From Aurantiochytrium sp. KH105 (taxonomy: Eukaryota; Sar; Bigyra; Thraustochytrida; Thraustochytriidae), in NCBI GenBank assembly GCA_003116975.1, contig BGKB01000043.1:124001-188000 (forward strand): 64,000 nt of DNA, given 5' to 3'. Numbering within the stretch: position 1 is the first letter of the stretch; every line of letters starts with the position of its first letter. The position numbers and the translations under genes are program-made. Below are positions 9,684-19,873 of the stretch, one piece after another. The notes beneath the pieces are model-generated. The model searched no databases, was not told the origin of the DNA, and saw only the letters and a program-made list of their open reading frames with translations.

Positions 9684-12600
9684 TTAGGGAGGGGACTGCG
9701 GAGCTTGTAGGTCTACCGCCCGGAGTGCAGAGAGCACGGCGGCGAAGTCCACCAAAGGAATGACATCGTAGGCTCGGCAGACGCGCTGGAAGACTTCGGG
9801 CGAGAGCGCGAGACCCGAAGAGAGGGAATGTGACCCCGAGACGCTCTCGAACTTGGTTGCCGTGCACGCTTCGCGGAAAATGCGCAGCACCTTGCGGCTT
9901 GACAAGCTGCTGTTGGCCGTTTGCAGGATCCGCGTGAACTCGTGGAACGATAAGACACCGTCGCCGTCGGTATCCCCACGAATAAAGAGCGTCCGCAACT
10001 TTTCGTCGATATGATGCTCTCGCGCGAGCAAGACTTTGACAAGGCTCTCGAGAGCGCGGTCGATATCTACCACGACCTTGTCGATGCGGTGGGTGCGGTC
10101 CCCAGGAGACTTACCACCCTCATTTCGGTCGTGGTGCAATAGAGCATTTCGCATGTGCATGCGCACAGTGGTTCGATCGCCCTTGGCCACGCCCTTTGGT
10201 ACGCGGATCTCGACCACACGTACACCTTTGACATTGGTGTACTCGGAGTGCACGGCCGCCATCTTTTCGACTGCGCGGCAGTACATGTTCACTTTGCGTG
10301 GAGGCAAAAAGGTACCGTAGAGAGCTCGTAGAAAATTGACTGCTCGATCTAGCGGAACGTATGTTCGGTTTTCGAATTCAATCACATCACCCGCAAGCGC
10401 GTGGTCTGCAAAAGAGACACTTGGAATCGTGCAGTCGACCTCGGTGGCAGCATCATCCAGCGAGAGAGGTCCATTAGGTGGATTTGGCGAACCGCTGCTG
10501 CAAAGTACAGCATTGTGTTGCTCTTGTGCAATGCTTGGACGTAGCAACCACTGTCGAATTTGAAGGAAGACCTGGAGAATGTGATTGTTGCAAATGCGCT
10601 GATCCGTCTCATTGTGCTTGTAATGGTACGCATCAAGAAAACGTGCAAAAAGTTTGACACGCGTGTGCTTTTTCATGTGTGCGCGCACCGCCTGCAAGAG
10701 CTCAAAGAGTCGAAGCTCAGCGACGCGTCGTACCCCATGACGATAGAGAAACTGCTCAATGGTAAAAGCCCCAAGGGTCTGCAGAGCTAAGCCGTCGCTT
10801 GCGTCGCTCTGATCGGCCTCGAGCTTGTCGTCGTACAGTGTCTGTATCTTCTCAAGAACCCATTCTAGAGTCGGTGGGGCTGCGTCCATAGCGTTTGGAG
10901 GCAGATTCGCAAGAAAAGTGGAAAGCTCGGAGGGCATCTCAAATCCGTTCTTGTTGGAATTCATGACGCGAATCATTATGTCGGTCGACAAGCGTGGCAC
11001 GTCAAGACCGCTGCCAGCCCTGTCTGTCTGCGAATCTGCAACACTTTGTTGCGAATTTTCGTGAGCTTTGGAATCATCCTGCTCGAGCGCTATGGTCTCA
11101 GTCTCGGTCGAAGATGACGGTGTGCGCCCGTTCTTGGACCGACTCGCGGCATCCCTTTCATGTCGCGAGGACTCAGATGACGTGTGCGCAGCTCTTGCGC
11201 GCATCGCCTTTTGCCCATCTTCCTCTTGTCGTATCCGTGCCCTCCTTTCCTTTTCAGAAACGTTTGCAGCCGCTGCTTCCTTTGCTGCTTCCTTTGCTGC
11301 AGCTGCTTCAAGCCGGAGACTAGCTTCTGCTTTGAGTGCTTCCATTTCAGCAAGCTCTGTGGCTGTGACTTCCTTTTGCACTTCGACTTTACATCGCGGA
11401 CAACGCGCGAGATTGAATGCTCGCCACCAGAGTGTTTTGTGATATACCTTTTGACTGACGGAAATGATGTCTTGGGTATCACTGTCTGATGCGGATGGTT
11501 TTGCGGTCGTCATGGTGCCCTTGTCTTGCATCTCCACAAGGGCTACATCATCGCCGCGAAGCTTGGCGACCATGAACTTCGCGTCGTTTGCCTTGTTGCG
11601 TTTTGCCTCGTTCTCAGCCACCTGCAAGAGCATTTCCATATTGCTCAAGATAAGTTGTTTTGCCTGGCCTTGATCTTCAAAGTTGTTGACGAGCGTGTCG
11701 AGAGCCTGAAGGGGAGCTTCCAAGGCCAATTCGACAATGTCGGGTCTGGTGTCGACCCCTTCCCGCTCCTCCTCTTCTTCTCGTTTGTACTCTCCTGTCT
11801 TGTCGCTGCTGCTGCCACCGCTGCTGCTGCTGCGACCAGTGCGAAGATTACAATTCGCAGCGTGATCTATTTCGTGGATGCCTTCCTGCTTTCGAGGCGT
11901 TTTGACGCGGGCGAGCAAATCGTTGGACTCGCCGCGAAGAAGGGTTCGTAAATGGGCGACTTCCTCTTCAAGTTCCTCGATCCGCTCTCGTTGTGTGCGA
12001 ACGACGAGATCAGTAGCGTTGGTCTGGGCCCGGAGAACGCGATGATCGCTTTCCAGCGTCATGACCTGCATGCGAAGATCGCGTTCTCTTTGTTTGAGAT
12101 TGGCGGCGCGACGTTGAAGCTTTTGGTCCTTTGCCGCGTGCATCTTGGATGTGGTGGAAAGCAAGTGCTCAAAGCTATTCACGTATCGTGCTCGAATCTT
12201 GGAAAGTATTCGACCGAGCTGTGCGTTTCGTCCGTCCATGTTTTGTGTAAGCTCAGCAAAGTGCGTAGTCAATTCTTGAACGCGGGTTGCGATGCGCATA
12301 AGTTCATCTCGCAATTCGGGACTAGGATCGAGACCGTCATCTACGTCTTCGGCGACTTCTGGCGAATGCAGTTCACGCAGGCCCGCATCACTGTCACTAT
12401 TTCGTGCCAAGTGTGCACTAAAGTCCCTCCGGTTATGTTGTTGGAGAAAGTCGGAATCGGATTCTACGTGGTGCAAGAAGTTGGACTTGGCATTTTGCAC
12501 TCCATGGCCCGAATCATGGTCAACACTTGCCTGCCATCGGGACTTTGCGGCGCCGCGTTTCAATATGTCGGATCCTTTTGTTGCAAGCCCTGGGTTGTTT

Positions 12601-12782
12601 GAGCTTGTCGGCGATGCGCTGCCGTGGCCGGAAACGTGCCGCGCGCCGATGACGGGCAACATTGCGTACTGTTTCCTCCCAGCTAGCTCGTGGAGTCTTT
12701 GCTGAGCTGGGGGCTTGCACTCCCACTCGTACCCCGCCAATGATAGGCTCAACGGACACACCTTGTCGGCCCTCGTTTTCAT
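9684..12782 (-). CDS. Large coiled-coil protein with C-terminal EF-hand
   Basis: The frame encodes 1032 residues. The first third is charged and predicted coiled-coil (heptad-rich stretches around residues 150-290). A CPRC motif follows, then an Ala/Glu/Lys-rich helix and a Ser-rich acidic linker. The C-terminal third looks globular. One canonical EF-hand loop (D937-T-D-G-D-G-V-L-S-F-H-E948) has all calcium-ligand positions, and a second degenerate hand may follow in the last 80 residues. Calcium binding is therefore likely. The arrangement is reminiscent of protist ciliary or TSNAXIP1-like coiled-coil/EF-hand proteins, but I cannot assign a family. It starts in A/T-rich leader sequence and shows no sign of introns. 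Confidence 0.85.
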   Translation of the reverse strand: MKTRADKVCPLSLSLAGYEWECKPPAQQRLHELAGRKQYAMLPVIGARHVSGHGSASPTSSNNPGLATKGSDILKRGAAKSRWQASVDHDSGHGVQNAKSNFLHHVESDSDFLQQHNRRDFSAHLARNSDSDAGLRELHSPEVAEDVDDGLDPSPELRDELMRIATRVQELTTHFAELTQNMDGRNAQLGRILSKIRARYVNSFEHLLSTTSKMHAAKDQKLQRRAANLKQRERDLRMQVMTLESDHRVLRAQTNATDLVVRTQRERIEELEEEVAHLRTLLRGESNDLLARVKTPRKQEGIHEIDHAANCNLRTGRSSSSGGSSSDKTGEYKREEEEEREGVDTRPDIVELALEAPLQALDTLVNNFEDQGQAKQLILSNMEMLLQVAENEAKRNKANDAKFMVAKLRGDDVALVEMQDKGTMTTAKPSASDSDTQDIISVSQKVYHKTLWWRAFNLARCPRCKVEVQKEVTATELAEMEALKAEASLRLEAAAAKEAAKEAAAANVSEKERRARIRQEEDGQKAMRARAAHTSSESSRHERDAASRSKNGRTPSSSTETETIALEQDDSKAHENSQQSVADSQTDRAGSGLDVPRLSTDIMIRVMNSNKNGFEMPSELSTFLANLPPNAMDAAPPTLEWVLEKIQTLYDDKLEADQSDASDGLALQTLGAFTIEQFLYRHGVRRVAELRLFELLQAVRAHMKKHTRVKLFARFLDAYHYKHNETDQRICNNHILQVFLQIRQWLLRPSIAQEQHNAVLCSSGSPNPPNGPLSLDDAATEVDCTIPSVSFADHALAGDVIEFENRTYVPLDRAVNFLRALYGTFLPPRKVNMYCRAVEKMAAVHSEYTNVKGVRVVEIRVPKGVAKGDRTTVRMHMRNALLHHDRNEGGKSPGDRTHRIDKVVVDIDRALESLVKVLLAREHHIDEKLRTLFIRGDTDGDGVLSFHEFTRILQTANSSLSSRKVLRIFREACTATKFESVSGSHSLSSGLALSPEVFQRVCRAYDVIPLVDFAAVLSALRAVDLQAPQSPP

Positions 12783-13056
12783 CTTTTTTTCTTTAATTTT
12801 TTTTCCTTTTCGTTTTGGTTGGCAAGTAAGATCTTCAGATCACATGGACAAGCCGTGATAAAGTTGGGGGATCATCAATGAGATCGGCGGAAATCATTAT
12901 GGGTGTTTATGTACGCATGTACTTTCCCGCCGAGGGGACGGGAGAGAAGAACCAGAAACAAACCTTGACAAAGGTATAAACAAAACGGGGGTCGCTCCGA
13001 TCAATCGGTCAACTGCCGCTCGTTCATCTGGCAAGAACGCCAAATTGGTTTGACAT

Positions 13057-13867
13057 TTACTTGGTAAAGCCGTGCTTCTTGTTCTGGTAGATAGCGCTGC
13101 CGATGGGGATGGCAATGCCGAGGAAGGTGACGCCGAAGACGATGGTGCCGACGACAGCCTTGTTGAAGGGGGGGTGGAACACGCGGTGCTCGTCGTGGCC
13201 GCCGCCAAGCTTGGGCTTGGTGGCCGTCACGAGCGAACGCGACTGGGTGTTGCGGAGGGCCGTCCTGTGCAAAGGTGCATGTGTTCGAGCACACGCGACG
13301 ATGAAAAACAGATTCGGCGCGAACAAGTTCGTGAAGCGTTAGTGGATTTTCTTTTTCGTTTCAAGTACCCCGGATCCCGCGACGCTTCGGATTTCGACAA
13401 AAGAGGACGGCAATATAACGAGCACACCGAGGTTGCAGGCACGTTGCAGCCAGGATACATTAGCACGGCCGGTCGCACGCGGAGACCTCCAGCGCTTCGC
13501 CTCGGGATGAAACCGAAGCGTCCCTAGCCATTCGCGGGCCAACACACGCACACACACAGACGTCCCTGTCCACGCAGAAGAAAGCCCGCTTCCCTCGCGC
13601 GCGTCGTCCTTGTCACTGTCCTCCTCCTGCTGCTGCTGCCTGCTGCGCTGCGCTCCCTCTCCTCCCTGCTGCTGCCGAGCACGGCGGCGTCCGCCAGCGC
13701 ACCCTCGCCCACGCTTATCCCCTCTCATCTCGAGATTCTCATCTCATCTCATCCCATCTCACCCCCGCCCGGCCCCGCCCCGTGGAGCGCGGGCGGGCGA
13801 GCGCGGGCGGGGCGCGGCTGCTGCCGGGCACGTACCTGCGGGCGGCGGCGGAGGCGAGCGCGAGCAT
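13057..13867 (-). CDS. Cytochrome c oxidase subunit VIIc-like protein (two exons)
   Basis: The coding sequence is complement(join(13057..13264,13836..13867)), 79 residues. Exon 1 encodes only MLALASAAAR plus two bases and ends at CCGCAG|GTACGT. The 571-base intron ends TTTGCACAG, and exon 2 continues in frame with TALRNTQSRSLVTA. The joined N-terminus is a good mitochondrial presequence (Ala/Arg/Ser, no acids). The mature part has HPPFNKAVVGT, one hydrophobic helix of about 20 residues and a basic NKKHGFTK tail. Size, single helix and basic C-terminus match small inner-membrane respiratory subunits, most like COX7C; COX8 or another small subunit is possible. An unspliced start at 13326 would replace the presequence with intron translation and is less likely. 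Confidence 0.65.
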
Positions 13868-13995
13868 GGTCTCGGCGGGCTTGTGCTGCTGCTGCTGCTG
13901 CTTCTTCTTCTTCTCCTTTTTGCTGTCTGCTGCCGCGCCACTGCAGTGCCGCCGCGCCTGCTTATTACTACTACTGCCGCGGCCGGCCGCCCCGC

Positions 13996-14389
13996 NNNNN
14001 NNNNNNNNNNNNNNNNNNNNNNNNNNNNNNNNNNNNNNNNNNNNNNNNNNNNNNNNNNNNNNNNNNNNNNNNNNNNNNNNNNNNNNNNNNNNNNNNNNNN
14101 NNNNNNNNNNNNNNNNNNNNNNNNNNNNNNNNNNNNNNNNNNNNNNNNNNNNNNNNNNNNNNNNNNNNNNNNNNNNNNNNNNNNNNNNNNNNNNNNNNNN
14201 NNNNNNNNNNNNNNNNNNNNNNNNNNNNNNNNNNNNNNNNNNNNNNNNNNNNNNNNNNNNNNNNNNNNNNNNNNNNNNNNNNNNNNNNNNNNNNNNNNNN
14301 NNNNNNNNNNNNNNNNNNNNNNNNNNNNNNNNNNNNNNNNNNNNNNNNNNNNNNNNNNNNNNNNNNNNNNNNNNNNNNNNNNNNNNNNN
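13996..14389. other. Assembly gap (394 N)
   Basis: A run of undetermined bases flanked on the right by a tetranucleotide repeat, which probably caused the assembly break. The gap removes most of the promoter shared by the flanking divergent genes. Confidence 0.99.
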
Positions 14390-14439
14390 TGAATGGATGA
14401 ATGAATGAATGAATGAATGAATGAATGAATGAATGAATG
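14390..14439. repeat. TGAA tetranucleotide microsatellite
   Basis: About twelve copies of TGAA (one variant TGGA) lie directly against the gap. The true array is probably longer and extends into the undetermined sequence. Confidence 0.9.
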
Positions 14440-14980
14440 AAACGAAGAGCGCGCAGCTGAAAGTGACGAGCAAAGCACGTTCGATGTGCACTGGCTCGGA
14501 TGACAACTCGGAGACGAAAGGAGGAAAAGACGCTTGGGTGGCAGGCCGGTCTGGACTTGGGCTCTCGTGCAGGCAAGCCGTGTACGTGCATGAGACCCCT
14601 CCTCCCCTTCACTGTCAGCCATGCGCAGCGGCATGTGGCGCTCTCGAGCCTCTCCGAAAGCTGTGCTCGGTGCAGCCTGAACAGGGCTCCCTGTAGTGGA
14701 ATTATTGGCGTACCGTAACGGCTATCCCCACCGCGGCGAGGACGCATTGCAGCCCAGAAAATCCTTTTCTGCCTTTCCTCTTTCTCCGGATCATACTACT
14801 ACTACATGCATCGCACGGAAGCAAAAAGAGAAGGAGCGCAGGGACGCGCGACGAGAAGGCAGGCACCCGAGCGGCTGCGGCGCGCGGCGCGGACGCCTTT
14901 GGCAGACAGACGAGACAGCGCGAGCGAGCGGGCGGGCGGACGCGCGGACGTTTGCTCCGCAGGCCAGCAGCCTGGTGAGG

Positions 14981-16305
14981 ATGCTCCGCTTCGCGGCACC
15001 GCAGCTGGCGCGCGCCGCCGGCGCGACGCCCGCGTTTTCTGGACTCTTGCGCGCTCCGGCCACGACGTCCGCGGCGAGCTTTGTGGCGCGGGCGCAGACG
15101 CTCGCCGTGCGCGGGAATGTCCGAGCGATGCGTCTCTCCACGCAGACCAAGCCGCGCGCACAGCCGCGGGCCAAGGTGGAGACGGGCCATTTCCAGCGGA
15201 GCTCGGTGGAGCGCAAGCCCAAGATTTTCGTGGCCATCTTCGCATTCGGCATGGCCAGCGGCATCTTGAGCCTCGTGGCGTTTTTCGAAATGACTCGCGC
15301 AAGATGCGAGGACGCCCCCGACCCCACGGACTCGCTCATGACCGTAGTGGAACCTGTGACACAGACCAAGTTCCCTTTGACGCTCCAGGACTACTCCACC
15401 GTGGGTTCCACGCACTGGCTGGTGGCGCGCTCGGTGCGCTGCATGCTTGGTCTGTGCTCGCTGGAGCGTGCGCGCGCCTACAGCTACGCAGTGTACTTTT
15501 CCTCGGAGGCCGCCGAGGCCTGCAAAAAGTTGAAATCCATGGAAGAGATCAATGAGGTCCTCTTGCCGAAACGCGTGTGCGCTGAAGAGGCTGCGTTGGC
15601 CAGCGACGAGACCGAGGACCAGCCAGACTTTTTGCCTGCGTCAAAGTTCGAGGGCGCAAAGAAGGGTTATGTCTTTAAGCTTGACAAGGAGAACGGAGGT
15701 CTTGGCTACCACAAGGACAGCGTGTCCCGCATGATGGCGCACGTCCAGGAGAGCCGCGAGTAAGTTACAGCAACGTCGAGCGAAAATATGAAAGGGCGGG
15801 GGGAGGGGGAGGGGGAGGGAAGTTAAGCATTGAGGGGCTGAGAAGAGGATTGTTGCACGGAGGCGATCTGAAAAACTGACTTTTATTTCGAACATCGAAA
15901 ATGTGATGATTTTGTAGCTCGTCCTACCCGAGTTTGGCGCTGCGCATCGTGATGTTGCGCGACCAAAACGGAGACCACATTGCGCACGGTTTCGACCGCA
16001 CGCTTCTTGGCCGCATTCGCTCGGCGCAAGGAGACAAGAAGGGCCGTGGCAAGGACGCTCTGCGCAAACTGACTCAATTTTTGGGCCGTCAAAAGGAGTG
16101 GCGCAAGGGCGACACGCTCGAGTTCATTCGCCTGCCTCACGGTTACACGGACGTGCGCGTCAATGGTGAAAAGAAACTCTCGCTCAACTCCGAGTCGTTG
16201 TCCTGGGCGGTTTTTGACGCCTACATGGGTCCCAAGGGTCACATGTCGTCTGCGTCTCGAGAGGAGCTCATCTCCCGCACGGAGGAGATCTCGTCTCTTC
16301 TCTGA
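14981..16305 (+). CDS. Mitochondrial chalcone-isomerase-like protein (two exons)
   Basis: The coding sequence is join(14981..15759,15918..16305), 388 residues. Exon 1 ends GCCGCGA|GTAAGT; the 158-base intron ends TTTTGTAG; the joined frame reads SRDSSYPSLALRIVM. The start MLRFAAPQLARAAG is chosen because it opens an Arg/Ala/Ser presequence; upstream in-frame ATGs add GC-rich leader translation. A transmembrane helix lies near residues 88-105 (AIFAFGMASGILSLVAFF). The rest matches the chalcone-isomerase-like fold seen in fungal AIM18/AIM46: a GSTHWLVARSVR segment, then ALRIVMLRD, HGFDRTLL, and a C-terminal KGDTLEF...VNGEKK...WAVFDAYMGPKG block. In this branch the domain is usually not a true chalcone isomerase and may bind fatty acids or act in the inner membrane. 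Confidence 0.78.
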
Positions 16306-16763
16306 ATGAGAGAAACCGCGTGATGGTTTCCTCTCCTTTGCTCAGTTCTTTTTTTCATTCCCCCCCCCTTACAGAATTGGATGTTTTCCATCTATTTATT
16401 GCTCGTTCGCTTGCTCGTGAAAAGGAAAGGAAGCCGTTTCTCCGTTCTTTGAAAGAACAGGAAAAGGAATGAGCCAGATGTAAAAGGGAGGCAAAACCTT
16501 TGAAAGACTCTTCTCCGCATCTAGGTCTTGAGTTTCTAGGGAGCGTGCGTGCGTGGGTTCACGATTTGAACGTCAGGTGTCAGAAAAAAAGAACATAGTA
16601 TTGGATTTCATTGTAAATGTGATGGTCATTGTGGATTGGCTTTTTGTCAGTGTGTACACATCGCGCATTGCGCAAAGAAAAGAAAAGGGTATGGGGGTTG
16701 CATGATTTGATTCGAGTTGGTCGACATTTGATTTGTGGTGGGAAATCAACAGACACTTTTGGG
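16306..16763. other. Convergent 3' spacer
   Basis: These 458 bases lie between two convergent genes and are A/T-richer than the flanks, with poly-C and poly-T runs near 16340-16370. They are presumably 3' UTRs. No gene is visible. Confidence 0.55.
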
Positions 16764-17288
16764 TCATGGACCGCTGACCGTGACGAGAGCCCAGAGAACA
16801 AAAAAAGAGACAACAGCCTTCAGGAAAACCTCTTGCGGCGTCATGGTCTCGTCCTCCTCACTCTCCGTCCGCAACTTGCCAATGTAACGCCGAGCCATGG
16901 AGATTTGTGCCGCGAGCTCGCGTTTGTTGATGGCCCGTCGCCGGCGTTTGAGGCAACCCGCCGTCGCGGTCGCTGGTCTCTTGTTGTTGTTCATGTTCGC
17001 CATAGGACTCGACGTTCCGTCAATGGTGGCGCTGCAGCTGGCAGCGGTGGTGGAGATCTCCATGAGAGCTTGCGTCTGCTCGAGCTGTTGGGTCCCCCAC
17101 AAGGAAAATGTGATTTGCGTGTCCTCTGGAATGGTCTGCAGCAGCGCAAAGGCTGAAGTCTTGCGGAATCCCGTCTTGCCTCTGGCCCTGCGCGCCGCCC
17201 TTCCGCTGCTCGATCGCGTCTCGCAAAAGGACCGCGACCGCTTGCGCCTCGGCAACGCCGGCATGCTCGACGTTTCGGCGACGAACAT
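16764..17288 (-). CDS. Possible tail-anchored membrane protein
   Basis: This open frame of 174 residues ends with one hydrophobic helix (VFLKAVVSFFVLWALVTVSG) right at the C-terminus. That is the layout of a tail-anchored protein, with residues 1-150 in the cytosol. The middle (FALLQTIPEDTQITFSLWG) and the basic/acidic stretch before the helix have reasonable codon use. The first 40 residues are Arg/Ser-rich with non-preferred Arg codons, whereas another minus frame over the same DNA (from about 17310) and a plus frame both look better there. The true N-terminus may therefore lie in another exon or frame. I do not recognise the family. Confidence 0.4.
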   Translation of the reverse strand: MFVAETSSMPALPRRKRSRSFCETRSSSGRAARRARGKTGFRKTSAFALLQTIPEDTQITFSLWGTQQLEQTQALMEISTTAASCSATIDGTSSPMANMNNNKRPATATAGCLKRRRRAINKRELAAQISMARRYIGKLRTESEEDETMTPQEVFLKAVVSFFVLWALVTVSGP

Positions 17289-17336
17289 CTTTCTCCACGA
17301 GCTCGTCCGGCGCTACGTCTCGCCTGCGCGCGAGGA

Positions 17337-17381
17337 GAGGCGATGCAATCCGAGGCGATGCAATTCGAGGCGGTGCAATTC
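17337..17381. repeat. Three 15-base tandem units
   Basis: The units GAGGCGATGCAATCC, GAGGCGATGCAATTC and GAGGCGGTGCAATTC are contiguous and differ at one or two positions, followed by GAGGC repeats. Confidence 0.85.
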
Positions 17382-19213
17382 GAGGCGAGGCGAGGCAGAC
17401 CAACGAGGCCGTCTCTCTCGCCCGCCCGCCAGCTCGCTCGCCCTCCGCCCCCGCGCGTCGCGTTCTGGCCCCTTTCCTCGCTCGCACGTGCGGCGCCGAG
17501 ACGTTGCGCGCCCTGGCTCGCCCTCTGGCTCGCCGCGCCCGAGCTCCGCTCCGAGGCCGCGCCGTTGCGGGTCTGCTGCGCGGGCTCCGGGTCCGCGCCG
17601 CCTCGCCTCGCCTCGCGCGGAGGCGGTTTGCTTTGCAGGCTCGCGTGCGCGCCTGTGCAGCGGCAATTGTAGAAGGCCTTCGCAAAGCCGCGACTGGCTG
17701 GCTGCCGGCCCGCCCGCGCGGCGCGCGGGAAGACGGGCGCCGCGCGCGACGGCCGCCGCCGCAGGCGCGGCCCTCGCGCCGCGCAGCGCGGTCGCGGCCT
17801 GCCTGCCTGCCCGCCCAGCCGCTTGGTCGCGACCCGCGCGCGTCGAGCGGCCTCGTGTGCGTGTCTGTCTGCGCGTCTCTCTATCGGCGCGCGCGGCCGC
17901 CGCTGGGCCGCCGTTCCCGCTGGTTCCGGCGGGCCGGCCTCGCTCGCGGGGCCCGCGCGGACTCGCCGCCGGGACGCAGGCGGGACGTCCCGCTGACGCG
18001 CGGCGGGGGGGAGGGGGGAAAAGGCGGGGGGCGTGTGGGTGCGCGGGGAGAGGTTGGGCAGAGACGTACTGTGTGCCCCCCGCGCCTGCTTGCGCCGGGA
18101 GCGGACTCCCGGGTCTAGATTCGACGTCGTACAGGACACGAGGAGAGGATGGGGGATGGATGTGGGGATGACGCGGGAGTTGGTATGCTAGAGTTGCAGA
18201 AAGGTACATGCGCGCAAGGTTCGTGCTGCTCGTAGATCGACAGCGACCGCTGCGAGCGATCAATCGATCGTAGTCGATCGAGCGGTCGACTGGGCGATCG
18301 TGGGATTTTGTCGCGCTTTTTCTGCATCGGACTAGCAAGGGTCGCCAGCGTAGAGCAGCGCAAAGATGCGACAGCGGAGCTCTGACGAGCGAGGCTCATG
18401 AGCTCGGCGACGTGGAGAAGATGCAACGCAAGATGCGATCTTAGTTTCCAGTCCTGCATTTTGAGAAAAATAGAATGGATCCTCACCGACTCACCACAGT
18501 CAGTGCGGAGGCTTCTTGAACTGCAAGATTCGGTAGTTTCGTCGAAGGCGGCGGTCGCCCGTGCAGCAGATGCAGCAGCAGCAGCGAACGGTGCTTCTGC
18601 TGCGCCACGACTGCGTCAGCGACTGCATCTTCTCTTGCTCCGTTTATTCCGAAGATTGATATACCATGAGGCTCGACGGCCGCCACATTACGGAGAAGAT
18701 GTCTCGTACGGCGCTGACGATTACACCAGCCAGCGATGCAAGATGCAAAGAATGGATGGAAATTGTAACGCTTTTATCTTCTACGAGCATAGTAATGGGG
18801 CAGACGAGTGCGTGTGCCTCTTCCATATGGTGCATCTTGTCCGTAGTCGGCTTGATGTGAGGAAGAGCGATCGCGCCACGCGCCATGCAGCGCTTGCGTG
18901 AGTCGATACTTCTTGTTGAGCTTCGAATCGACATTCAAGTCAAGCGGCTGCGACTTCACCGTCGTCGGAAATTGGTGACGAGATCGTTCAATTAGAAAAG
19001 CAAGTGGTACTTTCTTTATATAAATCAGCACAGCCGCCAAAAGATCGTGGCCAAGATGCATCTCTCGGAAGCATTTCAAAGCTGACCTCCCCGTTGCCGT
19101 TTGTTTTTCCAAAAAAAGGTATCCATCCTTCCCCGTTTCCCACCCCGGAAAAAAATAAAGAAGAAGAAAAGAAAATATGATCGAGTAGGCCTAGCAACGA
19201 GCTGACTGACGTC

Positions 19214-19299
19214 TTTCTTCGCAGATTAGATGGTTGCCCCGTCTGCCACGCGCTACTTTCTTCGCAGATTAGATGGTCGCCCCGTCTGCCACGCGCTAC
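19214..19299. repeat. 43-base tandem duplication
   Basis: Two adjacent copies of a 43-base unit (starting TTTCTTCGCAGATTAGATGG) differ at one position. Each copy contains TTCTTCGCAG, a good 3' splice-site-like string. This is a recent duplication in an intergenic region. Confidence 0.9.
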
Positions 19300-19873
19300 T
19301 TCACCCGAAGATCTTTGTCATGACTTTGTCAGAGCTGCGCTGGTGATCGAAGGAAATCTGGCCTATTTACCGTGGTGCGACGAAATTCTCGATAAAGAGA
19401 AAATGCCATCAGGCTATTTGCAGCGAAAAATCAAACTCTGCTCAGGGACGATGTAGAACACGTGCTCGCGACCATCCTGCCGTGCGTGCAATGCCAATCC
19501 GACACATTTCAATCTGTCACCCTTGATGCTGCTCGATATAGCCTCCAAATGTCTCGATTTTCGTAGACATAGGTACAATGTAATGTGAAGCAGGAGAGGA
19601 ATACGCTGCTGGTTGCTGGCAAGTGACCATGACTGTTTAACTACAGTCTCCCAAAATGGCGCCGAGTCTTTTCTTCTGCGCCCATGCCGAGCATCTCTAC
19701 AGCAAGTCAATCACCAGCCAGCCAGCCAGCCAGCCATGCATGGCAGCCAAGCCACCGAGGCCTTCTTGGCGTCTGTCTACTCACTGGTCACTAACACAAC
19801 AAAGTTGGACCCTCGCGCGTGAGTTTGCCTCTATCCCAGAGACCAGGCGCTCGCTTTGCGCGGTGCAAGGGCC

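Larger units (their letters stand above)
13868..14980. other. Divergent upstream region interrupted by an assembly gap
   Basis: This region lies between the COX7C-like gene (minus) and the chalcone-isomerase-like gene (plus). It contains 394 undetermined bases (13996-14389), then a TGAA microsatellite, then GC-rich leader. Translations crossing the gap are artefacts. No gene is visible in the determined part. Confidence 0.7.
17289..19873. other. Long divergent intergenic region
   Basis: This 2.6 kb region separates the doubtful tail-anchored gene from Mog1. The part at 17290-18110 is extremely GC-rich and includes three 15-base units (GAGGCGATGCAATTC type) at 17337-17381. The part at 18640-19200 is clearly less GC-rich, with several medium frames on both strands but no recognisable protein. 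A 43-base tandem duplication lies at 19214-19299. GC-rich long frames here are shadows of composition. Confidence 0.5.

Noticed and set aside
13610-14747. Frames running through the N gap on both strands
   Set aside because: They are open only because undetermined bases cannot create stops.
16897-18338. Long plus and minus frames over the GC-rich 17.3-18.1 kb island
   Set aside because: The Arg/Ala/Pro/Gly composition reflects GC content; only the short 17140-17290 segment has real coding character, reported as ambiguous.
18640-19200. Possible decayed gene in the lower-GC stretch
   Set aside because: Medium frames exist on both strands but none shows a motif, domain or consistent codon preference.
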